A stretch of DNA of 64,000 bases from Sphingobium sp. WTD-1 (GCF_030128825.1 NZ_CP119127.1:2790001-2854000), one strand, 5' to 3'; shown: positions 50,955 to 60,446, counted from the stretch's first letter. Program-made: numbers and translations. The notes: generated by a model from the sequence alone, not told the origin.

Positions 50955-51088
50955 GCGGATAAAAAGCATCTTCCGAACGAGCGAAAATGCGCGATTTCCT
51001 TGACAAGGTGCTGATATTTCCGCAAGGCGCGCGCGATTTCTGTCTCGTCTTCGTGGCGAGCGGAGTACCTCCTGTCCCGGACATTTGA

Positions 51089-52480
51089 ATGACTTTTGCC
51101 GATCTCGGCCTTTCCGACGAATTGCTCAAGGCCGTAACCGAGGCCGGTTACGACACGCCTACGCCGATCCAGGCGCAGGCGATCCCGCCGGTGTTGATGA
51201 TGAAGGATATCATCGGCATCGCGCAGACGGGCACCGGCAAGACGGCGAGCTTCGTGCTGCCGATGATCGACATCCTCGCGCATGGCCGCGCCCGCGCGCT
51301 GATGCCGCGCAGTCTGATCCTGGAGCCGACCCGCGAGCTCGCTGCCCAGGTGGCCGAGAATTTCGAGAAATACGGCAAATATCACAAGCTCTCCATGGCG
51401 CTGCTGATCGGCGGCGTGCAGATGGGCGACCAGATCAAGGCGCTGGAAAAGGGCGTCGACGTGTTGATTGCAACGCCTGGCCGCCTGATGGACCTGTTCC
51501 AGCGCGGCAAGATTTTGCTCAATGGCTGCAACATGCTGGTGATCGACGAAGCCGACCGCATGCTCGATATGGGTTTCATCCCGGATATCGAGGAAATCTG
51601 CACCAAGTTGCCAGCGCAGCGCCAGACACTTCTCTTCTCTGCCACCATGCCGCCGGTCATCAAGAAGCTGGCCGATCGTTTCCTGGACAATCCCAAGTCG
51701 ATCGAGGTCGCCCGCCCGGCAACGGCGTCGACCAACATCACCCAGCGACTGGTGAAGGTCGATTCGCGCAAGAAGCGTGAAGCGCTGCGCGCGATGCTGG
51801 AAGCAGAAGATGTGCAGAGCGCGGTGATCTTCTGCAACCGCAAGACCACGGTGCGAGAACTGAACAAGAGCCTGCAGCGTCACGGCTTCAAGTCGGGCGA
51901 GATCCATGGCGATATCGACCAGGCATCGCGCATCGCCGAACTGGAGCGGTTCCGCGATGGCAGCGTCAACATCCTGGTGGCGTCGGACGTCGCGGCGCGC
52001 GGCCTCGATATCAAGGGCGTCAGCCACGTCTTCAATTTCGACGCGCCCTGGCATCCCGATGACTATGTCCACCGCATCGGCCGTACCGGTCGCGCGGGGG
52101 CCAAGGGCGTTGCCTATACCTTCGTCGCGGCGGAGGATGCCGAGGCGATCGACAATATCCAGAAGCTGATCGGCACCAAGATCGACTATGTCGAAACGCC
52201 GGTAGCGGCGGCGCCTGCGCCGCGCACCAAGGAAGAGCCGCGCAACGCCGATCGCGAGGAGCGCGACAATGAGCGGTCCGGTGGCCGCGACGCGCGCCGC
52301 AAGCCCGAGCGCAAAGATGACCGGCGCAGCGACAAGCGGGATGATCGTCGTGACGATCGCCGCGACGCGCCGGCTGCACGGCCAGCGCCGCATAGCCGCC
52401 GTCAGGAACCCGATGATGGTCCGGATGATGGCTGGAACGGTCCGGTGCCCGAATTCCTCAACTTCGGTTTTGGCGGCTGA
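51089..52480 (+). CDS. DEAD-box RNA helicase (RhlE-like), 463 aa
   Basis: All DEAD-box motifs are in order: Q-motif (YDTPTPIQAQAIP), AQTGTGKT near residue 44, PTRELA, TPGR, DEADRMLD, SAT, VASDVAARGLD and HRIGRTGR. A C-terminal tail of about 90 residues is Arg/Asp-rich (KDDRRSDKRDDRRDDRRDA), a disordered RNA-binding extension. It unwinds structured RNA in ribosome assembly or mRNA decay. It is followed by a strong terminator. Confidence 0.95.
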   Translation: MTFADLGLSDELLKAVTEAGYDTPTPIQAQAIPPVLMMKDIIGIAQTGTGKTASFVLPMIDILAHGRARALMPRSLILEPTRELAAQVAENFEKYGKYHKLSMALLIGGVQMGDQIKALEKGVDVLIATPGRLMDLFQRGKILLNGCNMLVIDEADRMLDMGFIPDIEEICTKLPAQRQTLLFSATMPPVIKKLADRFLDNPKSIEVARPATASTNITQRLVKVDSRKKREALRAMLEAEDVQSAVIFCNRKTTVRELNKSLQRHGFKSGEIHGDIDQASRIAELERFRDGSVNILVASDVAARGLDIKGVSHVFNFDAPWHPDDYVHRIGRTGRAGAKGVAYTFVAAEDAEAIDNIQKLIGTKIDYVETPVAAAPAPRTKEEPRNADREERDNERSGGRDARRKPERKDDRRSDKRDDRRDDRRDAPAARPAPHSRRQEPDDGPDDGWNGPVPEFLNFGFGG

Positions 52481-52498
52481 ACGGCGCCACGCTGATTG

Positions 52499-52539
52499 AA
52501 AAGGCCCCCGTCACGCGCAGGCATGGCGGGGGCCTTTTT
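52499..52539 (+). terminator. Terminator of the DEAD-box helicase gene
   Basis: AAGGCCCCCG (52501-52510) pairs with CGGGGGCCTT (52527-52536) and runs into TTTTT. The A-run on the other side makes it potentially bidirectional. Confidence 0.8.
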
Positions 52540-52577
52540 GTTATGTGGCCATGACGACGCAACGGGAGGGTAAGGCC

Positions 52578-52958
52578 ATGTCCGCAATTCCAGGTGTTGG
52601 CGCTTTCGCGATCGTGCCCAGCAATGACGTCGCGGTCGCGCTGGCCTTCTGGGAAAGACTGGGCTTCGCGCGGATCGGCGGCGATCACCATTATCATATC
52701 ATGGAGGGATGGGGCTGCGAGGTGCATCTGACCCAGGCCGGCGCGCCGCCCTGGGATGTGCCGGCGCATAATCCCTTTGGCGTCTATCTGCGCACGCCGG
52801 ATGTGGCGGCGATCGCGGCGCGGGTCGATGACCTGGTCATCCGGCCGGGCGGCATTTTGCGCCATCGCGAATGGGGGCTGTATGAGGTCGGGATCAACGG
52901 GCCGGATGGACTGCTGGTGCGCATCGGCTGGCCGTCCGAACTGATCGAGGGCGCCTGA
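52578..52958 (+). CDS. VOC/glyoxalase-fold protein (bleomycin-resistance type), 126 aa
   Basis: It shows one vicinal-oxygen-chelate layout: AFAIVPSNDVAVALAFWERL, HYHIMEGWGCEVHLTQ, PFGVYLRTPDVAAIAARVDD and WGLYEVGINGPDGLLVRIGW. ATG 52578 follows GGAGGGTAAGGCC. Related proteins bind bleomycin-like drugs or act as small dioxygenases or isomerases; the ligand is not readable. It converges on radC, whose stop is two bases away. Confidence 0.85.
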   Translation: MSAIPGVGAFAIVPSNDVAVALAFWERLGFARIGGDHHYHIMEGWGCEVHLTQAGAPPWDVPAHNPFGVYLRTPDVAAIAARVDDLVIRPGGILRHREWGLYEVGINGPDGLLVRIGWPSELIEGA

Positions 52959-52960
52959 CG

Positions 52961-53653
52961 CTATAATAGTCCCTGCGCGCGCAGGCTGCTATGCCCCTGC
53001 GCGCCAATGATGATATGGTCATGGACGCCGATGCCCAGCCGCTTGCCGGCCTCGACGATCTGGCGGGTGATCTCGATATCCTGCTTGCTGGGCGATGGAT
53101 CGCCCGACGGGTGATTATGCACCAGGATCAGGGCTGCCGATCCCAGTTCCATGGCCCGCTTGATAACCTCACGCGTATATATGGCCGCCTGGTCGATCGA
53201 TCCGTCGCCCATATTCTCGTCGCGGATCAGCATGTTGCGGCTGTTGAGGTGCAGCACCCGCACGCGTTCGACATGGAGATAGGCCATGTCGGCGCGCAGA
53301 TAGTCGAGCAGCGCCTGCCAACTGCCCAGCACAGGTCGTTCCGCCACATCGTTGCGCAGCATGCGCAGCGCCGTTGCCTGGACGATCTTGATCGCGGCGA
53401 CGCTGGTGTCGCCCATGCCGGGCACCCGTGCGATCGCCTGCCAGTCGGCCGCCATCAATCCGCCGATCCCGCCAAATTCGCGCAGCAGCAGCCGGGCCAG
53501 CGGTTTGGTGTCGCGGCGGGGGATGGCGAGGGCGAGCAGATATTCGATCAGTTCATGGTCGAGCAGCCCGTCGCCGCCTTCGGCCAGGCGCTGGCGCAGG
53601 CGGGCGCGATGACCGGCGCCATCCTGGCTCGCGCGTTCGTCCTTTTCGGTCAT
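52961..53653 (-). CDS. radC: RadC family JAB/MPN-domain protein, 230 aa
   Basis: An N-terminal helix-hairpin-helix region (LLLREFGGIGGLMAADWQAI, RVPGMGD) is followed by the JAB metalloprotease-like core with LILVHNHPSGDPSPSKQDIE (HxH...SxxD). Although named for DNA repair, the biochemical role is unproven. It is intact. radC is the classic Tn554 target, but this copy carries no insertion. Confidence 0.93.
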   Translation of the reverse strand: MTEKDERASQDGAGHRARLRQRLAEGGDGLLDHELIEYLLALAIPRRDTKPLARLLLREFGGIGGLMAADWQAIARVPGMGDTSVAAIKIVQATALRMLRNDVAERPVLGSWQALLDYLRADMAYLHVERVRVLHLNSRNMLIRDENMGDGSIDQAAIYTREVIKRAMELGSAALILVHNHPSGDPSPSKQDIEITRQIVEAGKRLGIGVHDHIIIGAQGHSSLRAQGLL

Positions 53654-53805
53654 GCTGGCGATCCCCCATTCCCCGGCAAATGAAGGCTAGGCTTTGCGGA
53701 TTTCGTGGGCAAGGCTATTTCAGGGGTGGATATTTCCAATGGGTCGGACGTTATGGATGCGTTACGGACCTGAAGTGCGAGCGAAAGTCGGGGTTGGCCA
53801 GGCAG

Positions 53806-56800
53806 ATGGAAGACGAGAACGGCGAAGCCGAAATTCGCCGGGGCTGGCTGCGCTGGCTGGGTGTCGGGACGGGTTCGCTCGGCCTGGTGCTGGTTGCGCT
53901 GTGGACGCAACGCGCGCCGATCGCGGAGAATTTCGTCAATCGCGAACTGAACCGGCGCGGGGTCCAGGCCAATTATGACCTGACGCAGGTGGGCCTGCGC
54001 ACCCAGCGGATCGAGAATGTCGTGCTGGGCGATCCGGCGCGGCCGGACCTGACCGCCCGCTGGGTGGAGGTCGACATCGCCTTTTCCGGGGTGACGCCAC
54101 AGGTGGCAGCGGTTCGCGCCGGTGGCGTGCGGATGCGCGGCGCCTATCGCGAAGGCGTGCTGACGCTAGGCGAGCTGGACAAGTTTCGCGATCCCGATTC
54201 GACCGCCCCCTTCGCCATGCCCGACCTGCTGCTTCATCTGCGCGACGCGCAGTTGCGGCTGGATACCGATGCGGGGGCAGTCGGCATGCAGATCGATGGT
54301 AACGGCAATCTGAAATCGGGTTTCCGCGGCAAGTTGGCCGCTGCCATGCCCGGGGCACGGATGGCCGGCTGTGGCGTGGCCAAGGCCAGTGCCTGGCTGG
54401 ATGTGGCGATGGTGGACGGCCGGCCGCACCTGCGCGGGCCGATCAAGGGCGATGCGCTCGCCTGCGCGGATATGGCGATGGCTGCGCCGACGGCCGAGAT
54501 CGATCTGTGGCTGGGGCAGGGGCTGGACCGCTGGAACGGATCGGCCAAGCTGGCGGGCGAGGCGCTCAAGGCGCAGGGCATGTTGCTGGCCGCCCCCGTC
54601 GGTCGGATCGAGTTCGACGGTTCGGCCATGGCCATGGCGGGACGAGCGCGGATCGGCGCGCGCGCCTTTTCCGGTGCCGGGGTGCTGGCGGGGCCAACCG
54701 AACTGGCCGGTGACTGGACGCTGCGCGGCGGTGATGCGACCTTCAGTGGCGATCTGACCGCCCGGAACGGGCGGATGGCCGGGCGCGATCCGCTGGCGGC
54801 ATTGCGGACCTCGACGGCGGGCACGCCGGTGGCGCCTTTGGCCCTGCGGTTGGCGGATGCGGCACGGCGGGCCGGGGAGGATAATCTGCTGCGGGCGCGG
54901 GTGGCACTGGCGCAGAAGGGCGATGCCGGCAGTCTGGTGCTGACCGATACCGAATTTGCAGCGCGCAGCGGCGCGCAGGTGGCCGTGGCGCGGGACGGCC
55001 GGGTGACGCTGGCCTGGCCGGGCAAGGGCGGCGCGGCGATCGACTGGGCGCTGGACGGTGCGATCACGTCGCAGGGCGGCGGCTTGCCCAAGGCGGCGCT
55101 CCGGCTGGCCCGCCGCGCCGGCGGCGGTTTTGGCGGGCAGTTGTTCATCGATCCCTATACGGCCGACGGCGCCCGACTGGCGTTCGAGCCCGTCCGATTC
55201 GTTGCCGGGCCGAAGGGCGATACGCGCTTCACGACCGCGTTGCGGCTGGATGGGCCGCTGCCTGATGGGGCTGTTCGCGGTCTTGGCCTACCGATCGATG
55301 GCCGGCTGGCGTCTAATGGCGCGATCGCGATCAACGAACATTGCGCGCCACTGACATTGCTGGAAGCGCGCTATGGCAGCTTCGCGCTGGGGCAGACCCG
55401 GCAGACGCTCTGCCCCCTGCCCAATTCGGCGCTCTTCGCGATGGGGCCGGGCGGCATGAAGGGCGGTGCGGAGCTTCGCAATGTCGCGCTGAACGGGCGA
55501 AGCGGTGACAGCCCGATGCGGCTCAAGGCGGACAATGCCCGGCTGATATTGGGCCAGACCGGCTTCACCCTGGGCAACGCCGATTTCGCCATTGGCCCGG
55601 AGGATGCGCCGGTGCGCCTGTCGGCGACGAGCGTCACCGGTGCGGCGACGAAGGATGGCTTTGCCGGCGACATCAAGGGCGCGGGCGGACGGATCGGCAC
55701 CGTGCCGCTGATCGTTGAGCAGGGGGCGGGCGGCTGGGCCTTTGCCAAGGGGGCACTGTCGCTCAAGGCGGGGATGCAGGTGCGCGATGCGCAGCCTTCG
55801 GTGCGCTTCAACCCGCTGACTGTGCCTGACTTCGCCTTGTCGATGAAGGATGGCCGAATCACCGCGACCGGCACGCTGCAGGTGCCGGGCAAGGGGGCCA
55901 CGGTGGCGCGCGCCGATATTGCGCATGACCTGGGCAGCGGGAAGGGACGTGCCGACCTGACCGTGCCGGACCTTGGCTTCGGGCCTGGATTGCAGCCGGA
56001 AGAACTGACGCCGTTGACGCTTGGCGTGATCGCCAATGTCGCTGGCCGCGTGACCGGCGAGGGGCATATCCGCTGGACCGGTTCCGATGTCAGCAGCGAT
56101 GGCGTCTTCCGGACCGATCGGCTGGATCTGGCGGCGGCCTTCGGCCCGGTCGAGGGACTGTCTGGCGAGATCCGCTTCTCCGACCTGCTCAACATGGTGA
56201 CGCCGACCGGACAGGAGGCGCGAATCGCGCTGGTCAATCCGGGCGTCGAGGCACGCAATGGTACGGTGCGTTATCGCCTGGGTGCCGGCCAGGAGGTGCA
56301 TATAGAGGGTGGCGGCTTTCCCTTTTCGGGCGGTGAACTGGTGCTTCTGCCCACGACCATGGACTTTGGTGCCGATGTCGACCGCTATCTGACCTTCCGG
56401 GTCATCGGCCTCGACGCTGGTGCCTTCATCCAGGCGATGGACCTCAAGAACGTGTCGGCCACCGGCACGTTTGACGGCATCATGCCGCTAATCTTCAATG
56501 CGCAGGGCGGGCGGGTTGCCGGCGGCGTACTGGTCGCGCGACAGCAGGGCATGGCGCCGCTGATCATGCCCGAGGGCGTGCTGCCGAGCATCCCCTGCGA
56601 TCCCACGCGCCAGTCCGGCGTGCTGTCCTATGTGGGGCCGGTGTCGAACGAACAAGTCGGAGTTATGGGCAAGGTCGCCTTCGATGCGCTGAAGGATCTG
56701 CAATATAAATGCCTCACCATCCTGATGGATGGCGCGCTGGATGGAGAGATGGTGACCAATGTGGTGTTCAACGGCGTCAACCGGGGGCAATTGGGCGGTG

Positions 56801-57045
56801 CGCCGCAGGGGATAGCGAAAAGCTTCGTCGGCCTGCCCTTCATCTTCAACGTGCGGATTTCCGCGCCGTTCCGCGGCCTGATGAAATCCGCCCAATCCTA
56901 TGTCGACCCGTCGCAGGTGATCCGCGACCAGATTGGCGAGGATGCCCAGCAGAAGATGCGCGCACAAAGCGCGGCCGATCTGCAATCTGGTCTTGCGGTT
57001 CAGCCTGCGGCAAGCGAGACTGTGTCAAATACGGAGCCGAAATGA
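53806..57045 (+). CDS. ydbH: YdbH-family (AsmA-like) intermembrane lipid transport protein
   Basis: About 1079 aa. One N-terminal membrane anchor (WLGVGTGSLGLVLVALW) is followed by a very long strand-rich periplasmic part, with repeated beta segments typical of bridge-like phospholipid transport proteins and a YdbH-type C-terminus (VLVARQQGMAPLIMPEGVLP, FIFNVRISAPFRGLMKSA). ATG 53806 is chosen; upstream in-frame codons cover the radC promoter side. With ynbE and ydbL it forms the known ydbH-ynbE-ydbL set that bridges inner and outer membranes. Confidence 0.88.
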   Translation: MEDENGEAEIRRGWLRWLGVGTGSLGLVLVALWTQRAPIAENFVNRELNRRGVQANYDLTQVGLRTQRIENVVLGDPARPDLTARWVEVDIAFSGVTPQVAAVRAGGVRMRGAYREGVLTLGELDKFRDPDSTAPFAMPDLLLHLRDAQLRLDTDAGAVGMQIDGNGNLKSGFRGKLAAAMPGARMAGCGVAKASAWLDVAMVDGRPHLRGPIKGDALACADMAMAAPTAEIDLWLGQGLDRWNGSAKLAGEALKAQGMLLAAPVGRIEFDGSAMAMAGRARIGARAFSGAGVLAGPTELAGDWTLRGGDATFSGDLTARNGRMAGRDPLAALRTSTAGTPVAPLALRLADAARRAGEDNLLRARVALAQKGDAGSLVLTDTEFAARSGAQVAVARDGRVTLAWPGKGGAAIDWALDGAITSQGGGLPKAALRLARRAGGGFGGQLFIDPYTADGARLAFEPVRFVAGPKGDTRFTTALRLDGPLPDGAVRGLGLPIDGRLASNGAIAINEHCAPLTLLEARYGSFALGQTRQTLCPLPNSALFAMGPGGMKGGAELRNVALNGRSGDSPMRLKADNARLILGQTGFTLGNADFAIGPEDAPVRLSATSVTGAATKDGFAGDIKGAGGRIGTVPLIVEQGAGGWAFAKGALSLKAGMQVRDAQPSVRFNPLTVPDFALSMKDGRITATGTLQVPGKGATVARADIAHDLGSGKGRADLTVPDLGFGPGLQPEELTPLTLGVIANVAGRVTGEGHIRWTGSDVSSDGVFRTDRLDLAAAFGPVEGLSGEIRFSDLLNMVTPTGQEARIALVNPGVEARNGTVRYRLGAGQEVHIEGGGFPFSGGELVLLPTTMDFGADVDRYLTFRVIGLDAGAFIQAMDLKNVSATGTFDGIMPLIFNAQGGRVAGGVLVARQQGMAPLIMPEGVLPSIPCDPTRQSGVLSYVGPVSNEQVGVMGKVAFDALKDLQYKCLTILMDGALDGEMVTNVVFNGVNRGQLGGAPQGIAKSFVGLPFIFNVRISAPFRGLMKSAQSYVDPSQVIRDQIGEDAQQKMRAQSAADLQSGLAVQPAASETVSNTEPK

Positions 57046-57230
57046 AGATAGCAGCAATCATGATGGCCGGTCTGGCCGCTTCGGCCCTGGGGGGCTGCAT
57101 CCAGGTCAAGGCCCCGGACAAGCCGATCGAGATCAACCTGAACGTGAAGGTCCAGCAGGAGGTCGTCGTCCGTCTGGAGAAGGACGCCAAGGATCTGATC
57201 AACAATAACCCGGAGTTGTTCCCGCAATGA
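57042..57230 (+). CDS. ynbE: YnbE-family outer-membrane lipoprotein, 62 aa
   Basis: The lipobox is LAASALGGC, and the conserved IQVKAPDKPIEINLNVKVQQ segment follows. It overlaps ydbH by ATGA and ydbL by four bases. In E. coli YnbE joins YdbH at the outer membrane to form the lipid bridge, and the same role is inferred here. Confidence 0.9.
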   Translation: MKIAAIMMAGLAASALGGCIQVKAPDKPIEINLNVKVQQEVVVRLEKDAKDLINNNPELFPQ

Positions 57231-57613
57231 CACGCAAGTTCATGCTGGCCGCCGCTGTGCTGGGCGGCCTGGTTCTGGCCGGTGCCGCGCAGGCCCAGGG
57301 TGGTGCGGCCGCCGCGATCGCCGCCGGCACGGTGGGCGAGCAGGCCGATGGCTATCTGGGCATCGCCGGCACGGTGGGCGCGGATGTGCGGGCCGAGGTC
57401 GAATCGATCAACATCAAGCGTCGGGCCGTCTATACCGATCTGGCCGGCAAGCGCGGCGTGACGGTGCAGGATGTGGCGGCCGCAACCGGCTGCCAGACGC
57501 TCAGCAGCCGGGTGAAGCCGGGGCAGGTCTATCGCGTCGGCGGTGGTGCCTGGCAGACCAAGGGCGCCGGGGCGATCTCTTTGCCGGCCTATTGCGCAAC
57601 CGCAGGCCAGTAA
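57227..57613 (+). CDS. ydbL: YdbL-family (DUF1318) periplasmic protein, 128 aa
   Basis: The signal peptide is MTRKFMLAAAVLGGLVLAGA, ending AQAQ. The DUF1318 core has AAAIAAGTVGEQADGYLGIA and NIKRRAVYTDLAGKRGVTVQ, with two cysteines. It modulates YdbH-YnbE assembly in enterobacteria. Third gene of the coupled operon. Confidence 0.9.
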   Translation: MTRKFMLAAAVLGGLVLAGAAQAQGGAAAAIAAGTVGEQADGYLGIAGTVGADVRAEVESINIKRRAVYTDLAGKRGVTVQDVAAATGCQTLSSRVKPGQVYRVGGGAWQTKGAGAISLPAYCATAGQ

Positions 57614-57786
57614 AACGCGCGTGGCTGGCGGACTTTGACCGCCAGTTCGTCTGGGCAGGATAATCTCCTGCCCAAGTATAGTTGACTATCCGTCATCCCC
57701 TTTCTAAACGGGCCGCGCCTTGACGGGTGCAGCCGCAAGCGCCATGCCGCCTGCCATTGGGTTTCAGCCTGATGGAAGGATTGGCA

Positions 57787-58110
57787 ATGGTTGCGGGTGA
57801 ATCCGGGCAGGACCCGGCGGGGGAAGATGCGCGGATCGCTTCACTGGAAGCGAGAATTGCGCAGGCGGAACATGCCGAGCAGGTCAGACAGGGGACGAAG
57901 GTGCAGCAGGCGGACGATGGTTCGCGTCTGGGCAACAGGGTTCTCGCAGAGCTGATCGGTGGTCTTGTCGGTGGTGCGTTGATCGGCTGGGTTCTCGACC
58001 GGCTGCTTGGCACATCCCCATGGCTCCTGCTTGTCTTCCTCGGTCTCGGGATCGTGGCGGCGTTCAGGAACATCATCAGATTGACGAAGACGAAGCGTTC
58101 CGATCAATAG
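57787..58110 (+). CDS. atpI: ATP synthase assembly protein I (AtpI), 107 aa
   Basis: A soluble N-terminus with a coiled-coil segment (RIASLEARIAQAEHAEQVRQ) leads into two membrane helices (LIGGLVGGALIGWVLDRLLG and PWLLLVFLGLGIVAAFRNII) characteristic of AtpI. ATG 57787 follows GGAAGGATTGGCA. It heads the F0 gene cluster and assists c-ring assembly. Confidence 0.88.
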   Translation: MVAGESGQDPAGEDARIASLEARIAQAEHAEQVRQGTKVQQADDGSRLGNRVLAELIGGLVGGALIGWVLDRLLGTSPWLLLVFLGLGIVAAFRNIIRLTKTKRSDQ

Positions 58111-58156
58111 GGGCGCTTTTGTCTTAGTCCGAATATTAGACGGTACAGGGGTCCAA

Positions 58157-58942
58157 GTGGCAGAATCCGGCAAAATCGATCCGATGCATCAGTTTGCGAT
58201 CGAACCGCTGTTCGGTACCGATCACCTGTCCATCGGCGGCTTCAACATCGCCTTCACCAACAGTGCGCTCTATATGGTCGCTGCTGCGGTGGTGCTGTGG
58301 ATCTTCGTGATCGGCGGCATGAAGCGTGAACTGGTGCCCGGTCGTTGGCAGATGGCGGTCGAATATTTCACCGGCTTCATCAAGAACCTGCTGATCTCGA
58401 ACGTGGGCGAGGGCGGCAAGAAGTACATTCCCTATGTCTTCTCGCTCTTCATGTTCATCCTGATGGCCAACCTTCTGGGTCTGCTGCCGCTGGGTCTGGT
58501 CGGGGTCCACCCCTTCACCTTCACCAGCCACTTCACCGCCACCGGCGTGCTGGCGATCATGAGCTTCTCGATCGTGCTGATCGTGGGCTTCTGGAAGCAT
58601 GGGCTGCACTTCTTCTCCCTGTTCGTGCCGCACGGCACGCCCCTGCCGATGATCCCGGTCATTTTCCCGATCGAGCTGATCTCGTTCATGGTGCGTCCGT
58701 TCAGCCTGGGCCTGCGACTGTTCGTGGCGATGACCGCCGGACACGTGCTGCTCAAGGTGCTGGCCGGCTTCGTCATCAACAGCTCGAATGCTGGCCCCGG
58801 TTTCGGTCTGACCGTCGGTGCCGCCAGCTTCGTGCTGATGGTCGGTATCAGCGCACTCGAAGTGCTGGTCGCCGTGATCCAGGCCTATGTGTTTGCGCTG
58901 CTGACCTCGGTCTACATCAACGACGCCGAAAACCTGCACTGA
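58157..58942 (+). CDS. atpB: F0F1 ATP synthase subunit a (AtpB), 261 aa
   Basis: Membrane protein with five or six helices and the essential arginine in RPFSLGLRLFVAMTAGH. It begins AESGKIDPMHQFAIEPLFGT, typical of alphaproteobacterial AtpB. The start is GTG 58157; an ATG at 58184 would drop conserved residues. With the c ring it forms the proton channel. Confidence 0.95.
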   Translation: MAESGKIDPMHQFAIEPLFGTDHLSIGGFNIAFTNSALYMVAAAVVLWIFVIGGMKRELVPGRWQMAVEYFTGFIKNLLISNVGEGGKKYIPYVFSLFMFILMANLLGLLPLGLVGVHPFTFTSHFTATGVLAIMSFSIVLIVGFWKHGLHFFSLFVPHGTPLPMIPVIFPIELISFMVRPFSLGLRLFVAMTAGHVLLKVLAGFVINSSNAGPGFGLTVGAASFVLMVGISALEVLVAVIQAYVFALLTSVYINDAENLH

Positions 58943-58994
58943 GTTTTCGTACATTCTTCAACGCTTAATTGGTTTAGAAAAAGGAGTTTAGAAC

Positions 58995-59222
58995 ATGGAC
59001 GCAGAAGCCGCAAAGCTGCTCGGTGCTGGCCTGGCCGCGATCGGTGCGGGCATTGCCGCCCTCGGTGTGGGCAACGTCTTCAGCTCGTTCCTCGAAGGCG
59101 CGCTGCGCAATCCGGGTGCCGCTGACGGCCAGCAGGGTCGCCTGTTCATCGGCTTCGCCGCCGCCGAACTTCTGGGTCTGCTGGCGTTCGTTATCGCCAT
59201 GATCCTGGTCTTCGTGGCCTAA
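58995..59222 (+). CDS. atpE: F0F1 ATP synthase subunit c (AtpE), 75 aa
   Basis: Two-helix hairpin. Helix 1 has GAGLAAIGAGIAALGVGNVF, the polar loop LRNPGA, and helix 2 the proton-binding glutamate in FAAAELLGLLAFV. ATG 58995 has the strong AAAAAGGAG site expected for a subunit needed in 10-15 copies. Confidence 0.97.
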   Translation: MDAEAAKLLGAGLAAIGAGIAALGVGNVFSSFLEGALRNPGAADGQQGRLFIGFAAAELLGLLAFVIAMILVFVA

Positions 59223-59230
59223 AGATCGAC

Positions 59231-59260
59231 GGGGCGGGCAGCCTGGCTGCCTGCCCCTTG
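59231..59260 (+). promoter_or_regulatory. Hairpin between atpE and the b' gene
   Basis: GGGGCGGGCAG (59231-59241) and CTGCCTGCCCC (59247-59257) form an 11-bp stem with one G-U pair and a 5-base loop. It is followed by TTG rather than a T-run. It may protect the upstream atpE message or reduce read-through, helping set c-subunit excess. Confidence 0.45.
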
Positions 59261-59289
59261 ACGACCGCCCCCTTTTCGGACGGAAAAAA

Positions 59290-59784
59290 ATGCCTCAAAT
59301 CGCGCAAATCGCCGATACCTATGCTTCCCAGATCTTCTGGCTGCTGCTGACGTTCGGCTTCGTCTTCTTCGTCATCGGCCGCGGCATGGTGCCCAAGGTG
59401 CAGGCGACGGCCGACGCGCGCGACGCGAAGATTTCGGGTGATCTCGATGCTGCCAAGGCAGCCTTCGCCCGCGCCGATGAAGCGGAAGCGGACTATCGCG
59501 TCCGTGATGCCGAAAGCCGTACCGCCGCCCAGGCGACGCTGGCCAAGGCGAAGGCGGATGCCGCCAAGGCTTCGGAAGCGAAGCTGGCCGCCGCCGATGC
59601 GGAGATCCAGGACAAGATCGGCGCTGCCGAAGCCCGGATCAAGACCGCCACGGATGCCGCCATGGCACAGATTGAAACCGTCGCCGCCGATGCGGCGCGC
59701 GACATGGTCGTCCGGATTTCCGGCGTGGAAGCGTCGGACGAAGCGGCCCGCAACGCAGTAAAGGCGGCACTGGCTCATGGCTGA
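59290..59784 (+). CDS. atpF': F0F1 ATP synthase subunit b' , 164 aa
   Basis: An N-terminal membrane helix (QIFWLLLTFGFVFFVIGRGM) and a long Ala/Lys/Glu coiled coil make up the peripheral stalk. Alphaproteobacteria carry two stalk subunits (b and b'). It overlaps the b gene by eight bases. Confidence 0.92.
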   Translation: MPQIAQIADTYASQIFWLLLTFGFVFFVIGRGMVPKVQATADARDAKISGDLDAAKAAFARADEAEADYRVRDAESRTAAQATLAKAKADAAKASEAKLAAADAEIQDKIGAAEARIKTATDAAMAQIETVAADAARDMVVRISGVEASDEAARNAVKAALAHG

Positions 59785-60391
59785 GGCAGCAGTAGAGCAT
59801 AGCGAGGCGCAGGCCCCGCACCTCAATCAGGCAATCCACGCCGAAGGCATGGAGCCGGTTGGCACCGTGGCGCATGAAGGCGTCGCGCCGCATACCGATC
59901 CCAAGGCGGTCGGCATGGACGCGACTGCCTGGGTCAGCCTGGCGATGGCGGTGTTCATCGTCATTCTGCTGATCAAGAAGGTGCCCAGCCTGATCGGCGG
60001 CGTGCTGGATGGCCGGATTGCCCAGATCAAGGAACAGCTGGCCGAAGCATCGAAGCTTCGTGCCGAAGCCGAAGCGCTCAAGGGCGAATATGAAGCCAAG
60101 CTGGCCGCTGCGGCCGGCGAAGCCGACGCCATGCGCAAGTCGGCCGAGCATGAAGCCGAAACGCTTCTGTCCGATGCCAAGGTGCAGGCTGCCGATCTGG
60201 TCGCCCGTCGCCAGAAGATGGCGGAAGACAAGATCGGTGCGGCTGAGCGCAGCGCACTGGCCGACATTCGTGCCAAGGCGGTGAAGGCCGCTACCGGCGC
60301 TGCCGTCGCCCTGATTGCCGAAGGCCATGATGCCAAGGCGGACAAGGCGCTGGTCGATGATGCGATCAAGGGTCTTGGCCCGGTCGCCTGA
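59777..60391 (+). CDS. atpF: F0F1 ATP synthase subunit b, 204 aa
   Basis: An N-terminal extension (about 50 residues) precedes the membrane helix (AWVSLAMAVFIVILLIKKVP) and a long coiled-coil stalk (AEASKLRAEAEALKGEYEAK). It pairs with b' to form the peripheral stator. Last gene of the F0 cluster. Confidence 0.93.
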   Translation: MAEAAVEHSEAQAPHLNQAIHAEGMEPVGTVAHEGVAPHTDPKAVGMDATAWVSLAMAVFIVILLIKKVPSLIGGVLDGRIAQIKEQLAEASKLRAEAEALKGEYEAKLAAAAGEADAMRKSAEHEAETLLSDAKVQAADLVARRQKMAEDKIGAAERSALADIRAKAVKAATGAAVALIAEGHDAKADKALVDDAIKGLGPVA

Positions 60392-60412
60392 TCGAAACAG
60401 GCAGAATTAGCA

Positions 60413-60446
60413 AAAGGGTCGGCACCGCAAGGCGCCGGCCCTTTTT
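60413..60446 (+). terminator. Terminator of the F0 operon
   Basis: AAAGGGTCGGC and GCCGGCCCTTT pair (one T-G) around a 10-base loop and end in TTTTT. It lies between atpF and the convergent GNAT gene. Confidence 0.75.

Noticed and set aside
50831..52393. 520-aa minus-strand open frame over the DEAD-box gene
   Set aside because: Antisense shadow without start signal; the plus strand has all helicase motifs.
52961..53653. radC as an occupied Tn554-type insertion site
   Set aside because: The gene is intact and 17 kb from the recombinase module.
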